A stretch of 64,000 nt of DNA from Aristolochia californica (Eukaryota; Streptophyta; Magnoliopsida; Piperales; Aristolochiaceae): contig JARWKL010000008.1 in NCBI GenBank assembly GCA_029961685.1, positions 24,315,119 through 24,379,118 of the forward strand, written 5' to 3'. The notes below the pieces were generated by a model, which saw only the letters and a list, made by a program, of their open reading frames with translations, did not search any database and had not been told where the DNA came from. Position 1 is the stretch's first letter. Every line of letters starts with the position of its first letter. Position numbers and translations under genes: made by a program. Shown one piece after another: positions 13,960 to 25,070 of the stretch.

Positions 13960-16900
13960 GCCTCCTCCCTCTTTGGGTGATTCTGAAACACAAAATATAT
14001 CCAAAAACTAAGAGAGTTTACAATCCTTAAGAAATCACAGATACTTTTTGGAACTATCTCTCTCGGCATTTGTGCATTTCCATTTTGGATGTGCAATTTT
14101 TTTTCTAATCCAAACTTGAGTTTTCACTCTCCCATTTTTGTCGTAAACAAAAAAGATAAGACAAATAGATCACAACAAAGTGAAAATTTTAGAATTTAAG
14201 GATGCAAAAAAATTTTAAAACAATAATAAATGTAAGTGAAGAAAATTTTTTCACGCCGAAAAATGAACACCAAACTTTTCTTACTCATGTCTTGGAAATA
14301 CCACTAGTACAACACCTAGTAGCTTGGTGGAATTTTATAAGAAAGCGATTTCTAATTGATCCTAACATGTTTTAAATGTGGTGGATATGCATGCCAGAAA
14401 CATGTTGAAGATGCTAATGACCTAATGATCCAAAAATTTCAAGGAGTAGAAAAAGTTGAATTGTCAAGTTAACGTGTACACCAGTGCCTAACAACCCTCT
14501 GTTTGCCTATTTTACAAAAAGCGGACCTAACAATCATAGATCCTCGTGAATGTTTTGATCGATTAATGATGTGTAACGGCTATAATTTTAGTTAGAAATA
14601 ACTTATGGTTTGGAGGTCACCCCTTAGATAAAAATGACTCCCCCCTCTTTTGATGATTGTGAAACACAAAATATATAAAAAAACTAAAAGAGTTTACTAT
14701 CCTTAAAAAATCACAGATTCTTTTTGGAACTATCTCTCTCGGCATTTGTGCATTTCCATTTTGGATGTCTAATTTTTTTTCTAATCTAACCTTGAGTTCT
14801 CACTGTCCCATTTTTTTCGTAAACAACAAATATAAGACAAAAATATCACACCAAAATAAAAATTTTAGAGTTTATGTATGCAAAACGATTTGAAAATAAT
14901 AATAAATGTAAGTGAAGAAAATTTTTTCACGACCAAAAATGAACACCGAAGTTTTGTTAACCATGTTTGGAAAATTCCACTAGTACAACCCCTAGTAGCT
15001 TGGTGGAATTTTGTAAGAAAGAGATTTCTAATTGCTCCTAACATGTTTTATATTTGGTGGATATGCATGCCAGAAACATGTTGAAGATGCTAATGACCTA
15101 ATGATCCACAAATTTTAAGCAGTAGAAAAAGTTGAATTCTCAAGTTAACATGTGAACCAGAGCCTAACAACCCACTTTTTGCCTATTTTACAAAAAACGG
15201 ACCTAACAATCATAGATCATTGTGAATGTTTTGATCGATTAATGATGTGTAGCGGGTATAATTTTAGTTAGAAATGACTTACGGTTTGGGAGTCAACACA
15301 TAGTTAAAAATGCCTCCCCCCTCTTCCCACGAATGTGCAACCCAAAATATATAAAAAAACTAAAAGATTTTACAATCCAAAAAAAATCAATGAAATTTTT
15401 TGGCACTATCACTCTCGGCATTTCTGCATTTCCATATTAGATGTTCAATTTTTTTTCTAATCCAAACTTGTGTTTTCACTCTCCCATTTTTGTCGTAAAC
15501 AAAAAAGATAAGACAAATAGATCTCAACAAAATAAAATTTTTAGAGTTTATGTGTGCAAAAAATTTTGAAAATAATAATAAATGTACGTGAAGAAAAACT
15601 TTTCACGCACCAAAAATGAACACCAAAGTTTTGTAACTAATGTTTGGGAAATTCCACTAGTACAACCCCTAGTAGCTTGGAGGAATTTTATAAGAAAGAG
15701 ATATATAAAATATCCTAACATGTTTTAAATGTGGTGGATATGCATGCCAGAAACATGTTGAAGATGCTAATGACCTAATGGTCCAAAAAATTCAAGGAGT
15801 AGAAAAAGTTGAATTCTCAAGTTAACGTGTGGACGAGAACCTAACAACCCACTTTTTGCTTATTTTACAAAAAGTGAACCTAACAACCATAGATCATCGT
15901 GAATGTTTTGATCTATTAATGATGTGTAACGGCTATAATTTTAGTTAGAAATGACTTATGGTTTACGAGTCAACACTTAGATAAAAATGCCTCCCCCCTC
16001 TTCATATGATTGTGAACCCAAAATATATAAAAAAACTTAAAGAGTTTACAATCCTTAAAAAATCACAGATACTTTTTGGAACTATCTCACTCAGCATTTG
16101 TGCATTTCCATTTTGGATGTTCGATTTTTTTTCTAATCCAAACTTGAGTTTTCAGTCTCCCATTTTTGTCGTAAACAATAAAGATAAGACAAATAGATGA
16201 CAACAAAATGAAAATATTAGAGTTTATGGATGCAAAAAAAATTTAAAACAATAATAAATGTAAGGGAAGAAAAAAATTTCATGCACGAAAAATTATCGAC
16301 AAAGTTTGGTTACCCATGTCTAGAAAATTCCACTTGTACAACCCCTAGTAGATTGGTGGAATTGTATAAGAAAGAGATTTCTAATTGTTCCTAAAATGTT
16401 TTAAATGTGATGGATATGCATGCCAGAAACATGTTGAAGATGCTAATGACCTAATGATCCAAAAATTTCAAGGAGTAGAAAAAGTTGAATTCTCAAGTTA
16501 ATGTGTAGACCAGAGCCTAACAACCCACCTTTTGCCTATTTTACAAAAAGCGGACCAAACAATCACAGATCATGATGAATTTTTTTATCAATTAATGATG
16601 TGTAACGGCTAATTTTAGTTAGAAATGACTTATGATTTGGGAGTCAACATTTAGATAAAACTGCCTTCCCCCTCTTCCGACGATTGCGAAACCCAAAATA
16701 TATAAAAAAGCTAAAAGAGTTTAAAATCCTTAAAAAATCACAGATAGTTTTTGGAACTATCGCTCTCGGCATTTGTGAATTTCCATTTTGGATGTTCAAT
16801 TTTTTTTCTAATCCATTCTTGGGTTTTCACCCTCCCATTTTTGTTGTAAACAAAAATAAATAAAACAAATAGATCACAAAAAAATGAAAACTTTAGAGTT

Positions 16901-17134
16901 TATGTATGCAAAAAAATTTTAAAAAAATAATAAATAAAAGTGAAGAAATTTTTTTCACGCACCAAAAATGAACACAAAAGTTTTGTAACCCATGTTTGGG
17001 AAATTCCACTAGTACAACCCCTAGAAGCTTGGTGGAATTTTTTAAGAAAGAGATTTCTAATTGATCCTAACATGTTTTAAATGTGGTGGATATGCGTGGC
17101 AGAAACATGTTGAAGATGCTAATGACCTAATCAT

Positions 17135-17436
17135 CCAAGAATTTCAAGGCATAGAAAAAGTTGAATTCTCAAGTTAACGTGTGGACCAGAGCCTAACAAC
17201 CCACTTTTTCCCTATTTGACAAAAAGTGGACCTAACAAACATAGATCATCGTGAATGTTTTGATCGATTAATGATGTGTAACGAGCCAAGAATTTCAAGG
17301 ACTAGAAAAAGTTGAATTCTCAAGTTAACATGTGGACGAGAGCCTAACAACCCACTTTTTCCCTATTTGACAAAAAGCGGACCTAACAAACATTGTTCAT
17401 CGTGAATGTGTTGATCGATTAATGATGTGTACCGGC
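17135..17436. repeat. 151-bp tandem duplication inside a monomer, second copy
   Basis: CCAAGAATTTCAAGGCA at 17135 and CCAAGAATTTCAAGGAC at 17286 begin the two halves. It is the counterpart of 5274-5573. Confidence 0.9.
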
Positions 17437-18586
17437 TATAATTTTATTTAGAAATGACTTATGGTTTGGGAGTCAAAACTTAGATAAAAATGCCTCCCCC
17501 CTCTTTCTATAATTGTGAAACCCAAAATATATAAAAAAACTAAAAGAGTTTACAATCCTTAAAAAATCACAGATACTTTTTGGAACTATCTCTCTCAGTA
17601 TTTTTACATTTCCATTTTGGATGTTCAATTTTTTTTCTAATCCAAACTTGATTTTCCACTCTCCCATTTTTGTCGTAAACAAAAAAGATAAGGCAAACAG
17701 ATCACAACGAAATGAAATTTTTTTTGTTTATGTATGAAAAAAAAATTGAAATCATTAATAAATGTAAGGGAAGAAAATTTTTTCATGCACCAAAAATGAA
17801 CACCAATGTTTTATTACCCATGTTTGGGAAATTCCACTAGTACAACCCCTAGTAGCTTGGTGGAATTTTTTAAGAAAGAGATTTCTAATTGATCCTAACA
17901 TATTTTAAATGAGGTGGATATGCAAGAATGAAATATGTTGAAGATGCTAATGACCTTATGATCCAAAAAATTTCAATGAGTAGAAAAAGGTGAATTCTCA
18001 AGTTAACGAGTGGACCAGAGCCTAACAACCCAGTTTTTGCCTCAAAAAGCGGACCAAACAATCATAGATCCTCATGAATATTTTTATCGATTAATGATGT
18101 GTAACGGCTATAATTTTAGTTAGAAATGATTTATGTTTTGGGAGTCAACACTTAGATAAAAAGGCCTCCCCCCTCTTCCGATGATAGCGAAACCCAAAAT
18201 ATATAAAAAACTAAAAGAGTTTACAATCGTTAGAAAATCACAGAGACTTTTTTGACCTATCTCTCTCAGCATTTGTGTATTTCCATTTTGGATGTTCAAT
18301 TTTTTTTCTAAGCCAAACTTGAGTTTTCACTCTCCCATTTTTGTCGTAAACGAGAAAGATAAGGCAAATAGATGACATCAAATTGAAAATTTTAGAGGTT
18401 ATGTATGCAAAAAATTTGAAAACAATAATAAATATAAGTGAAGAAAATGTTTTCACGCACCAAAAATGAATACCAATGTTTTGTTACCCATGTTTGGGAA
18501 ATTCACTAGTACAACCCCTAGTAGCTTGGTAGAATTTTATAAGATAGAGATTTCTAATTGATCCTGACATGTTTTAAATGTGGTGG

Positions 18587-18591
18587 ATATG
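18587..18591. repeat. Target site duplication ATATG (left)
   Basis: The 5 bp immediately left of the LTR element match the 5 bp immediately right of it (22819-22823). They fall in the conserved satellite segment GGATATGCATGCC. Confidence 0.9.
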
Positions 18592-20262
18592 TGATGTGAA
18601 ATTTAATTACATCGGCTTTTATACCTCGCAAGCATACGAATCGTTCATGTAATCTAGCGGGAAGCAAGGGTCATATCCACAGGGAGGACTAAATTTTGTG
18701 TATTATTGAGTCAACTAGCCTAACCAAATATGGTGAATTAATCTGAACTAAACACTAATTATATCCTAAATTATCAAACAATAATCTAATTAACTACTTG
18801 CACAACAAGAAACGTCAACTCTGGATTTTATCGTGATTCGTGCCTCTCTCGAGCGCCACATAACCACGAATCCAGATTCTTAATCCTTGCGTCTAGCCCC
18901 TCTTGGGCGCCTAGAGTTAATGACAGAGGTCGGATTACAATAAAATGCTGAGAATCAATTTCCTATTGTGATGATGCTAAAATTATCAACTCTGGATTTT
19001 ACCGTGATTCGTGCCTCTCTCGAGCGCCATGTAACAACGAATGCGGATTCTCAATCCTTGCATCTAGCCCGTCTCGGGCGGCTAGACTTAATGATAGAGA
19101 TCGGATTACAATAGAATGCAGAGAATCAATTTCCTATTGTGATGATGCTAAAATTATCAACTCTGGCTTTTACTGTGATTTGTGCCTCTCTCAAGCACCA
19201 CGTAACCACGGATCCGATTTCCCAATCCTTGCGTCTAGCCCCTCTCGGGCGCATAGAGTGAAAGATAGAAATCGGATTACAATACCAAAATCCAACCTAA
19301 ATTACAATCCTACCCTAACAAGCTAATTTAATCAAATATTCAGAAAAAAAATATTCGTTAAACATTAATTATAATACAATTTAATAAACATTCAAAACCA
19401 AAGTTCAAACTATAGGAAAATTAAATTACAAAATGATGGATTACTCCCTTCTCCTTCCTCCCGCTTGAGCAGCAAAGGCTGGTTCTCACGGGTGCTGTAA
19501 TTTCTAGAAATTGATGGCTTCGGGTTGCAAGAGGGAGTAGCCGGAGGTAGAGACAACGCCGGTGAAGAAGGATAGAAACCCACGGATGGAGGTGGTGCGA
19601 CGGATGACGGAATGGAGCCGAAATCCTCTGACCGGCTCTCTTGAGTCTCGGTCGGAGTTGAAATAGCTTTGGAAATGGTTGGAAATGGGTAATCAATGCC
19701 GGAGGATGGTCGGAATACAGAATCGGCACCGGAGGAGCCCTCTCGGGTCACCTCTCTGCCTGGCGAGCAGATAATGGCAGCGTCGAACTCGCCATGATGG
19801 AGACTCTCTCGAGCTCTCCTCGGGTCTGTTCTTCGTTGCCGGATGGTGGTGGACGACGGTAACGAACGGCATTCGGAGGGAACCCTCTCGGGTCTTCCCT
19901 CCGGTCGGCGGCCCTTTCCCCCTTTTCATCGACGGTCTCCTGTTTTTCCCCCTTTCCTTTCCTTTCTTTCAAAATGCTCTTTCTTTCACTAATGGCATTT
20001 TGGTAAATATCTCCTTCTCCACCAAAATTCTCCTGAAATTCCATAATTGAATCCATAAAAATCATTTCAGGAAGAAATAAACCCCAAAAGCAATGAAATA
20101 TAATTCAGGAGAGAAAAATATGCAATATAGATAGTGATTAATGCCAAATTCAATAAATGCACGTTTCATTTGAAAACCGATAAATAACCACCTATAACAC
20201 AATTATAAGCGCTATTCTATTATAATTAACCTAGTTCTCATGTCAGAATCTGGCATCTGTCA
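18592..20262 (-). repeat. 3' LTR (left copy)
   Basis: Begins TGATGTGAAATTTAATTAC and ends TGGCATCTGTCA on the plus strand. Relative to the right LTR it has substitutions in the last few bases and several small indels. Open frames in its GC-richer half (19410-20065) lie in the LTR, are altered in the other LTR, and look like chance frames. Confidence 0.92.
18814..19286. repeat. Tandem repeats of ~170 bp inside the left LTR
   Basis: Three imperfect copies starting at about 18814, 18985 and 19157. Each contains CAACTCTGG, GTGATTCGTGCCTCTCTC (or a close variant), AATCCTTGCGTCTAGCCC (or variant) and a segment near TCGGATTACAATA. The third copy is shorter. The same triplication is in the right LTR, so it predates insertion. 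Confidence 0.85.
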
Positions 20263-20275
20263 CCACCCCAAACCT
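20263..20275 (-). other. Polypurine tract
   Basis: On the minus strand this reads GGTTTGGGGTGG directly before the 3' LTR start (TGACAG). It is the expected primer site for plus-strand DNA synthesis. Confidence 0.8.
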
Positions 20276-20280
20276 AAAAC

Positions 20281-20299
20281 TTTGCTAGTCCCTAGCAAA
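20281..20299. other. Perfect 8-bp hairpin next to the PPT
   Basis: TTTGCTAG, a 3-base loop (TCC), then CTAGCAAA. It sits 5 bp inside the PPT. A hairpin of this kind beside the PPT is, from memory, a recurring feature of Tat-type elements; the role is unknown. Confidence 0.8.
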
Positions 20300-21008
20300 A
20301 CAACAATAAAACCAAAATTAAGCCTAGGAAAACAAAATACCACTTTCGTAGGGAACACGATTGCATTTAGCGTATGCAACAAGCCGTTAAACCCCTACTT
20401 GACAGTAGTGGACGAGTTATGTCTCATGAGGGTTTGCATAGAATTTACCCACAAAATTCATCTAAATCAACAATATAAAAAGAAAACTGAAGAAAATTTA
20501 CTCCTCATTAGCATATGACTAACACTTAGTATCATAAAATATCAGAAAATCATTTGAAACCCTACTCAATTTGAAAACTTGTGTAAAATATAGCACATTA
20601 TCAATCCAAATACACTCATTTTTACTCCACCTTAACCAATGTGACCCATAAGCAATTACTTCAACAGAACAAAGAGGCAACAAATAACAATAAAATCCTG
20701 GTCACATCAAAATTAAGAGAAAATAGCAGAGTAAGCTTGTTGTCTGATAATCTCACAAAAGAAGTATACCAATTTCAATTTTGACCTGCAACTTATTTCA
20801 ACTTACAATTCATCATCAAAGTTAAGGAAACTCATTGCTTCCAGATTTAAACCCATTTTACGCTATTACCAGTGCATTTTTGCTATTACCAGCGTAATTT
20901 TTGTTTCACTGAATACTTTTGGTATTACCACCATTTTGTATTCGTCTTCACTGCACATGCACTTATTTTTAAGTAACCGACTATTCCGGTGCAAGTCCCT
21001 GCGTTAGC

Positions 21009-21026
21009 TTTTTTTTTTTTTTTTTT
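21009..21026. repeat. T18 homopolymer
   Basis: Eighteen T in a row on the plus strand, inside the element about 50 bp from the PBS. Confidence 0.95.
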
Positions 21027-21076
21027 AATCTTGACCTTAGACCATGGAGAACAAAGAAATACACTTAATACGTGCC

Positions 21077-21094
21077 TCCCCGGCAACGGCGCCA
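21077..21094 (-). other. Primer-binding site, tRNA-Asp
   Basis: The plus strand reads TCCCCGGCAACGGCGCCA, identical to the 3' terminal 18 nt of plant tRNA-Asp including CCA, so the minus strand would pair with it. It is 6 bp from the LTR edge at 21101. This fixes the element's orientation. Confidence 0.95.
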
Positions 21095-21100
21095 AAAGGT

Positions 21101-22818
21101 TGATGTGAAATTTAATTACATCGGCTTTTATACCTCGCAAGCGTACGAATCGTTCATGTAATCTAGCTGGAAGCGAGGGTCATATCCACAAGGAGGAATA
21201 AAATTTGTGTATTCTTCCGTCAACTAGCCTAACCAAATATGATGAATTAATCTGAACTGAACATTACTTATGTCCTAAATTATCAAACAATAATCTAATT
21301 AACTACTTGCACAACAGGAAACGTCAACTTTGGATTTTATCGTGATTCGTACCTCTCTCAAGCGCCACGTAACCACAAATCTGGATTCTCAATCCTTGCG
21401 TCTAGCCTCTCTCGGGCGCCTAGAGTTAATGACAGAGATCAGATTACAATAAAATGCAAAGAATCAATTTCCTATTGTGATGATGCTAAAATTATCAACT
21501 TTGAATTTTTATCGTGATTCGTGCCTCTCTCTCGAGCGCCATGTAACCATGAATCCGGATTCTCAATCCTTGCGTCTAACCCCTCTCGGGGGCCTAGAGT
21601 TAATGACAGAGATCAAATTACAATAGAATGCAGAGAATAAATTTCCTATTGTGTTGACGCTAAAATTATCAACTCTGGATTTTACTATGATTCATGCCTC
21701 TCTCGAGCGCCACGTAACCACAGATCCTATTTCTGAATCCTTGCGTCTAGCCCCTCTCGGGCGCATAGAGTGAAAGACAGAAATCGGTTTAAAATACCAA
21801 AACCTAACCTAAATTACAATCCTACCCTAACTAGTTAATTTAATCAAATATTCGTTAAACATTAACTATCAAATAAAATTTAATAAACATTCAAAACCTA
21901 AGTTCAAACTATAGGAAAATTAAATTACAAAATGACGGATTACTCCCCTTCTCCTTCATCCCGCTCAAGTAGCAAAGGCTGGTTCTCACGGGTGCTGCAA
22001 TTTTCACAAATTGATGGCTTCAGGTTGCAAGAGCGAGTGGCCGGAGGTAGAGATGATGTCGGTGAAGAAGGATAGAAACCCACGGATAGAGGTGGTGCGG
22101 TGGACGATGGAATGGAGCCAAAATCCCCTGACCGGCTCTCTCGAGTCTCGGTCGGAGTCGAAATAGCTTCGAAAATGGTCGAAAATGGGTAATCGACGCC
22201 GGAGGATGGTTGGAATGTGGAATCGGCACTGGAGGAGCCCTCTCAGGTCACCTTTTGGCCTGGTGAGCGGAGAATGGCAGCGTCGAACTCGCCGCAATGG
22301 AGACTCTCTTGAGCTCTCCTCGGGTATGTTCTTGGTTGCCGGATGGTCGTGGACGACGGTGACGAACGGCATTCGGAGGGAGCCCTTTCGGGTCTCCCCT
22401 CTGGTCGGCGGCCCTTTCCACCTTTCCATCAACGGTCCCCTATTTTTCCCCCTTTCTGTCGACTGTCCCCTGTTTTCCCCCCTTTCCTTCCCTTTCCTTC
22501 CCTTTCCTTAAAAATGCTCTTACCCTAAAAATCTCTTTCTTTCACTAATGGCATTTTGGTAAATATCTCTTTCTCCACCAAAATTCTCCTGAAATTCCAT
22601 AATTGAATCCATAAAAATTATTTTAGGAAGAAATAAACCCTAAAAGCAATGAAATATAATGTAGGAGAGAAAAATATGCAATATAGACAGTGATTAATGC
22701 CAAATTCAATAAATGCATGTTTCATTTGAAAACCAATAAATAACCACAAATAACACAATTATAAGGGCTATTCTATTATAATTAACCTAGTTCTCATGTC
22801 AGAATCTGGCATCAATCA
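21101..22818 (-). repeat. 5' LTR (right copy)
   Basis: Begins TGATGTGAAATTTAATTAC and ends TGGCATCAATCA on the plus strand. It is about 47 bp longer than the left LTR, partly from extra pyrimidine-rich sequence around 22440-22510. It would hold the element's promoter on the minus strand, but I could not identify a specific TATA box with confidence. Confidence 0.92.
21323..21798. repeat. Tandem repeats of ~170 bp inside the right LTR
   Basis: Counterpart of 18814-19286, with three imperfect copies starting at about 21323, 21494 and 21667. Confidence 0.85.
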
Positions 22819-22823
22819 ATATG
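22819..22823. repeat. Target site duplication ATATG (right)
   Basis: Matches 18587-18591 and continues into satellite CATGCC, restoring the interrupted monomer. Confidence 0.9.
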
Positions 22824-25052
22824 CATGCCAAAAACATGTTGAAGATGCTCATGACCTAATGATCCAAAAATTTCAAGTAAAAGAAAAAGATGAATTCTCA
22901 AGTTAATGTGTGGACCAGAGCCTAACAACCCACTTTTTACCCATTTTACAGAAAGCGAAACTAACAATCATAGATCATCGTGAATGTTTTGATCGATTAA
23001 TGATGTGTAACAATAATAATTTTAGTTAGAAATGACTTATGGTTTAAGAGTCAACACTTAGATAAAAATGCCTCCTCCCTCTTCCGATGATTGTGAAACC
23101 CAAAATATATAAAAAAACTAAAAGAGTCTACAATTCTTAAAAAATAACAGATACTTTTTGGAACTATCTCTCTCAGCATTTTTTTCTAATCCAAACTTGA
23201 ATTTTCACTCTCCCATTTTTGTCGTAAACAAAAAAGATAAGGCAAATAGATCACAACAAAATGAAATATTTAGAGTTTATGAACACAAAAAAATTTAAAA
23301 CAGTAATAAATGTAAGTGAAGAAAATTTTTTCACGCACCAAAAATGAACACGAAAGTTTTGTTACCCATGTTTGGGAAATTCCACTAGTACAACCCCTAG
23401 TAGCTTGGTGGAATTTTATAAGAAAGAGATTTCTAATTGCTCCTAACATGTTTTAAATGTAGTGGATAGGCATGCCAAAAACATGTTGAAGATGCTAATG
23501 ACCTAATGATCAAAAAATTTCAAGGAGTAGAAAAAGTTGAATTCTCAAGTTAACGTATGGACCAGAGCCAAACAACCCACTTTTTGCCTATTTTACAAAA
23601 AAAGCGGACCTAACAATCATAGATTATCGTGAATGTTTTGATCGATTAATGATGTGTAACGGCTACAATTTTAGTTAGAAATGAGTTATGGTTTGGGAGT
23701 CAACTCTTAGCAAAAAATGGCTCCCCCCTCTTCTGATGATTGTGAAACACAAAATAGATAAAAAAAACTAAAAGAGTTTACAATCCTTAAAAAATCACAA
23801 ATACTTTTTGGAACTCTCTCGGCATTTGTGCATTTCCATTTTGGATGTTCAATTTTTTTTCTAATCCAAACTTGAGTTCTCACTGTCCCGTTTTTGTCAG
23901 AAATAAAAAATATAAGACAAATAAATCACACCAAAATGAAAATTTTAGAGTTTATGTATGCAAAACAATTTGAAAACAATAATAAATGTAAGTGAAGAAA
24001 TTTTTTTCATGCACCAAAAATGAACACCAAAGTTTTGTTACCCATATTTGGGAAATACCACTAGTACAACACCTAGTAGCTTCGTGGAATTTTATAAGAA
24101 ACAGATTTCTAATTAATCCTAACATGTTTTAAATGTGGTGGATATGTGTGCCAGAAACATGTTGAAGATGCTAATGAACTAATGATCCAAACTTTTCAAG
24201 GAGTAGAAAAAGTTGAATTCTCAAGTTAACGTGTGCACTTTTGCCTATTTTACAACAAATGGACCTAACAATCATAGATCATCGTGAATGTTTTGATCGA
24301 TTAAAGATGTGTAACGGCTATAATTTTAATTAGAAATGACTTATGGTTTGGGAGTCAACACTTAGATAAAAATGCCTCCCCCTCTTCGGACGATTGCAAA
24401 ACCGAAAATATATTAAAAAACTAAAAGAGTTTATAATCCTTAAAAAATCGTAGATACTTTTTGGAACTATCTCTCTCGGTATTTGTGCATTTCCTTTGTG
24501 GATGTTCAATTTTTTTTCTAATCCAAACATGAGTTTTCACTCTCCCATTTTGTCGTAAATAAAAAAAATAAGGCAAATAGATCATAACAAAATGAAAATT
24601 TTAGAGTTAATGTATGCAAAAAAATTTGAAAAAAATAATAAATGTAAGTGAAGAAAATTTTTTCACGCACCAAAAAGGAACACCAAAGTTTTGTTACCCC
24701 TGTTTAGGAAATTCCACTAGTACAACCCCTAGTAGCTTGGTGGAATTTTATAAGAAAGAGAGTACTAGTTGATCCAAACATGTTTTAAATGTGGTGGATA
24801 TGCATGCCAGAAACATGTTGAAGTTCCTAATGATCTAATGATCCAAAAATTTCAAGGAGTTGAAAAAGTTGAATTCTCAAGTTAACGTGTGGACCAGAGC
24901 CTAACAACCCACCTTTTGCCTATTTTACAAAAAGCGGACCTAACAATCATAGATCATCGTGAATGTTTTGATCGATTAATGATGTGTAACAGCTATAATT
25001 TTAGGTAGAAATGACTTTTGGTGTGGGAGTCAACATTTATATACAAATGCCT

Positions 25053-25070
25053 CCCCCCCCCCCCCCCCCC
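25053..25070. repeat. Expanded C tract (C18)
   Basis: The longest version of the monomer's C-rich landmark: 18 C in a row where most monomers carry C5-C6. Confidence 0.93.

Larger units (their letters stand above)
11897..17905. repeat. Higher-order duplication, copy 2
   Basis: Copy of 1-6030. The offset is 11896 bp at its start and 11860-11864 bp after a local rearrangement at 12139-12192. It ends at about 17905, where GTGGTGGATATGCATGCC in copy 1 is replaced by GAGGTGGATATGCAAGAATG in copy 2. It shares the 241-bp monomer and the 150-bp internal duplication with copy 1. Confidence 0.93.
1..18591. repeat. Satellite array block A, ~676-bp monomer
   Basis: Head-to-tail AT-rich satellite, continuing past the left edge of the window. 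I placed a landmark (the G or its equivalent just before CCTCCC, after ATAAAAAT) at 507, 1182, 1860, 2101, 2775, 3451, 4128, 4803, 5630, 6308, 6985, 7662, 8334, 9012, 9698, 10375, 11052, 11729, 12367, 13042, 13719, 13960, 14636, 15312, 15989, 16663, 17492 and 18164. Most intervals are 672-686 bp. Exceptions are 241 bp (twice), 827/829 bp and 638 bp, each explained by a separate entry. Conserved segments include GGTGGATATGCATGCCAGAA, CCACTAGTACAACCCCTAGT and TTTTTGGAACTATCTCTCTC. Short open frames recur at the same monomer phase on both strands, but they start and stop irregularly and I do not treat them as genes. I do not recognise the family. Confidence 0.97.
20263..21100 (-). other. Internal region of the LTR element, non-coding
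   Basis: 838 bp between the LTRs. I see no gag, protease, reverse transcriptase or integrase similarity in any frame; the frame at 20240-20518 crosses the LTR boundary and has no recognisable motif. It contains the PBS and PPT at its ends, a hairpin, short repeats of CTATTACCAG near 20870-20895, and a T18 run at 21009-21026. Confidence 0.8.
18592..22818 (-). mobile_element. Non-autonomous LTR retrotransposon, Tat-like signals
   Basis: A complete element of about 4.2 kb flanked by an ATATG target duplication. Two LTRs of about 1.67 and 1.72 kb start TG and end CA on the plus strand. The primer-binding site (minus strand, 21094-21077) pairs with the 3' end of plant tRNA-Asp, and the polypurine tract abuts the left LTR at 20263. 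This orders the element right to left: 5' LTR, PBS, internal region, PPT, 3' LTR. The internal region is only 838 bp and has no gag or pol, so movement would depend on enzymes from a relative. A tRNA-Asp PBS together with a hairpin next to a G-rich PPT is, as I recall, seen in the Tat group of Ty3/gypsy elements; that placement is an inference. About 10 of the first 130 LTR bases differ between the two copies by eye, so it is not a very recent insertion. Confidence 0.92.

Noticed and set aside
19410..20065. Overlapping minus-strand open frames of 80-113 codons in the left LTR, with related frames at 22004-22432
   Set aside because: They sit in the GC-richer part of the LTRs, have no domain, and differ in length and frame between the two LTRs.
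20240..20518. 92-codon open frame
   Set aside because: It crosses from the LTR through the PPT into the internal region, so it cannot be a conserved gene of the element.
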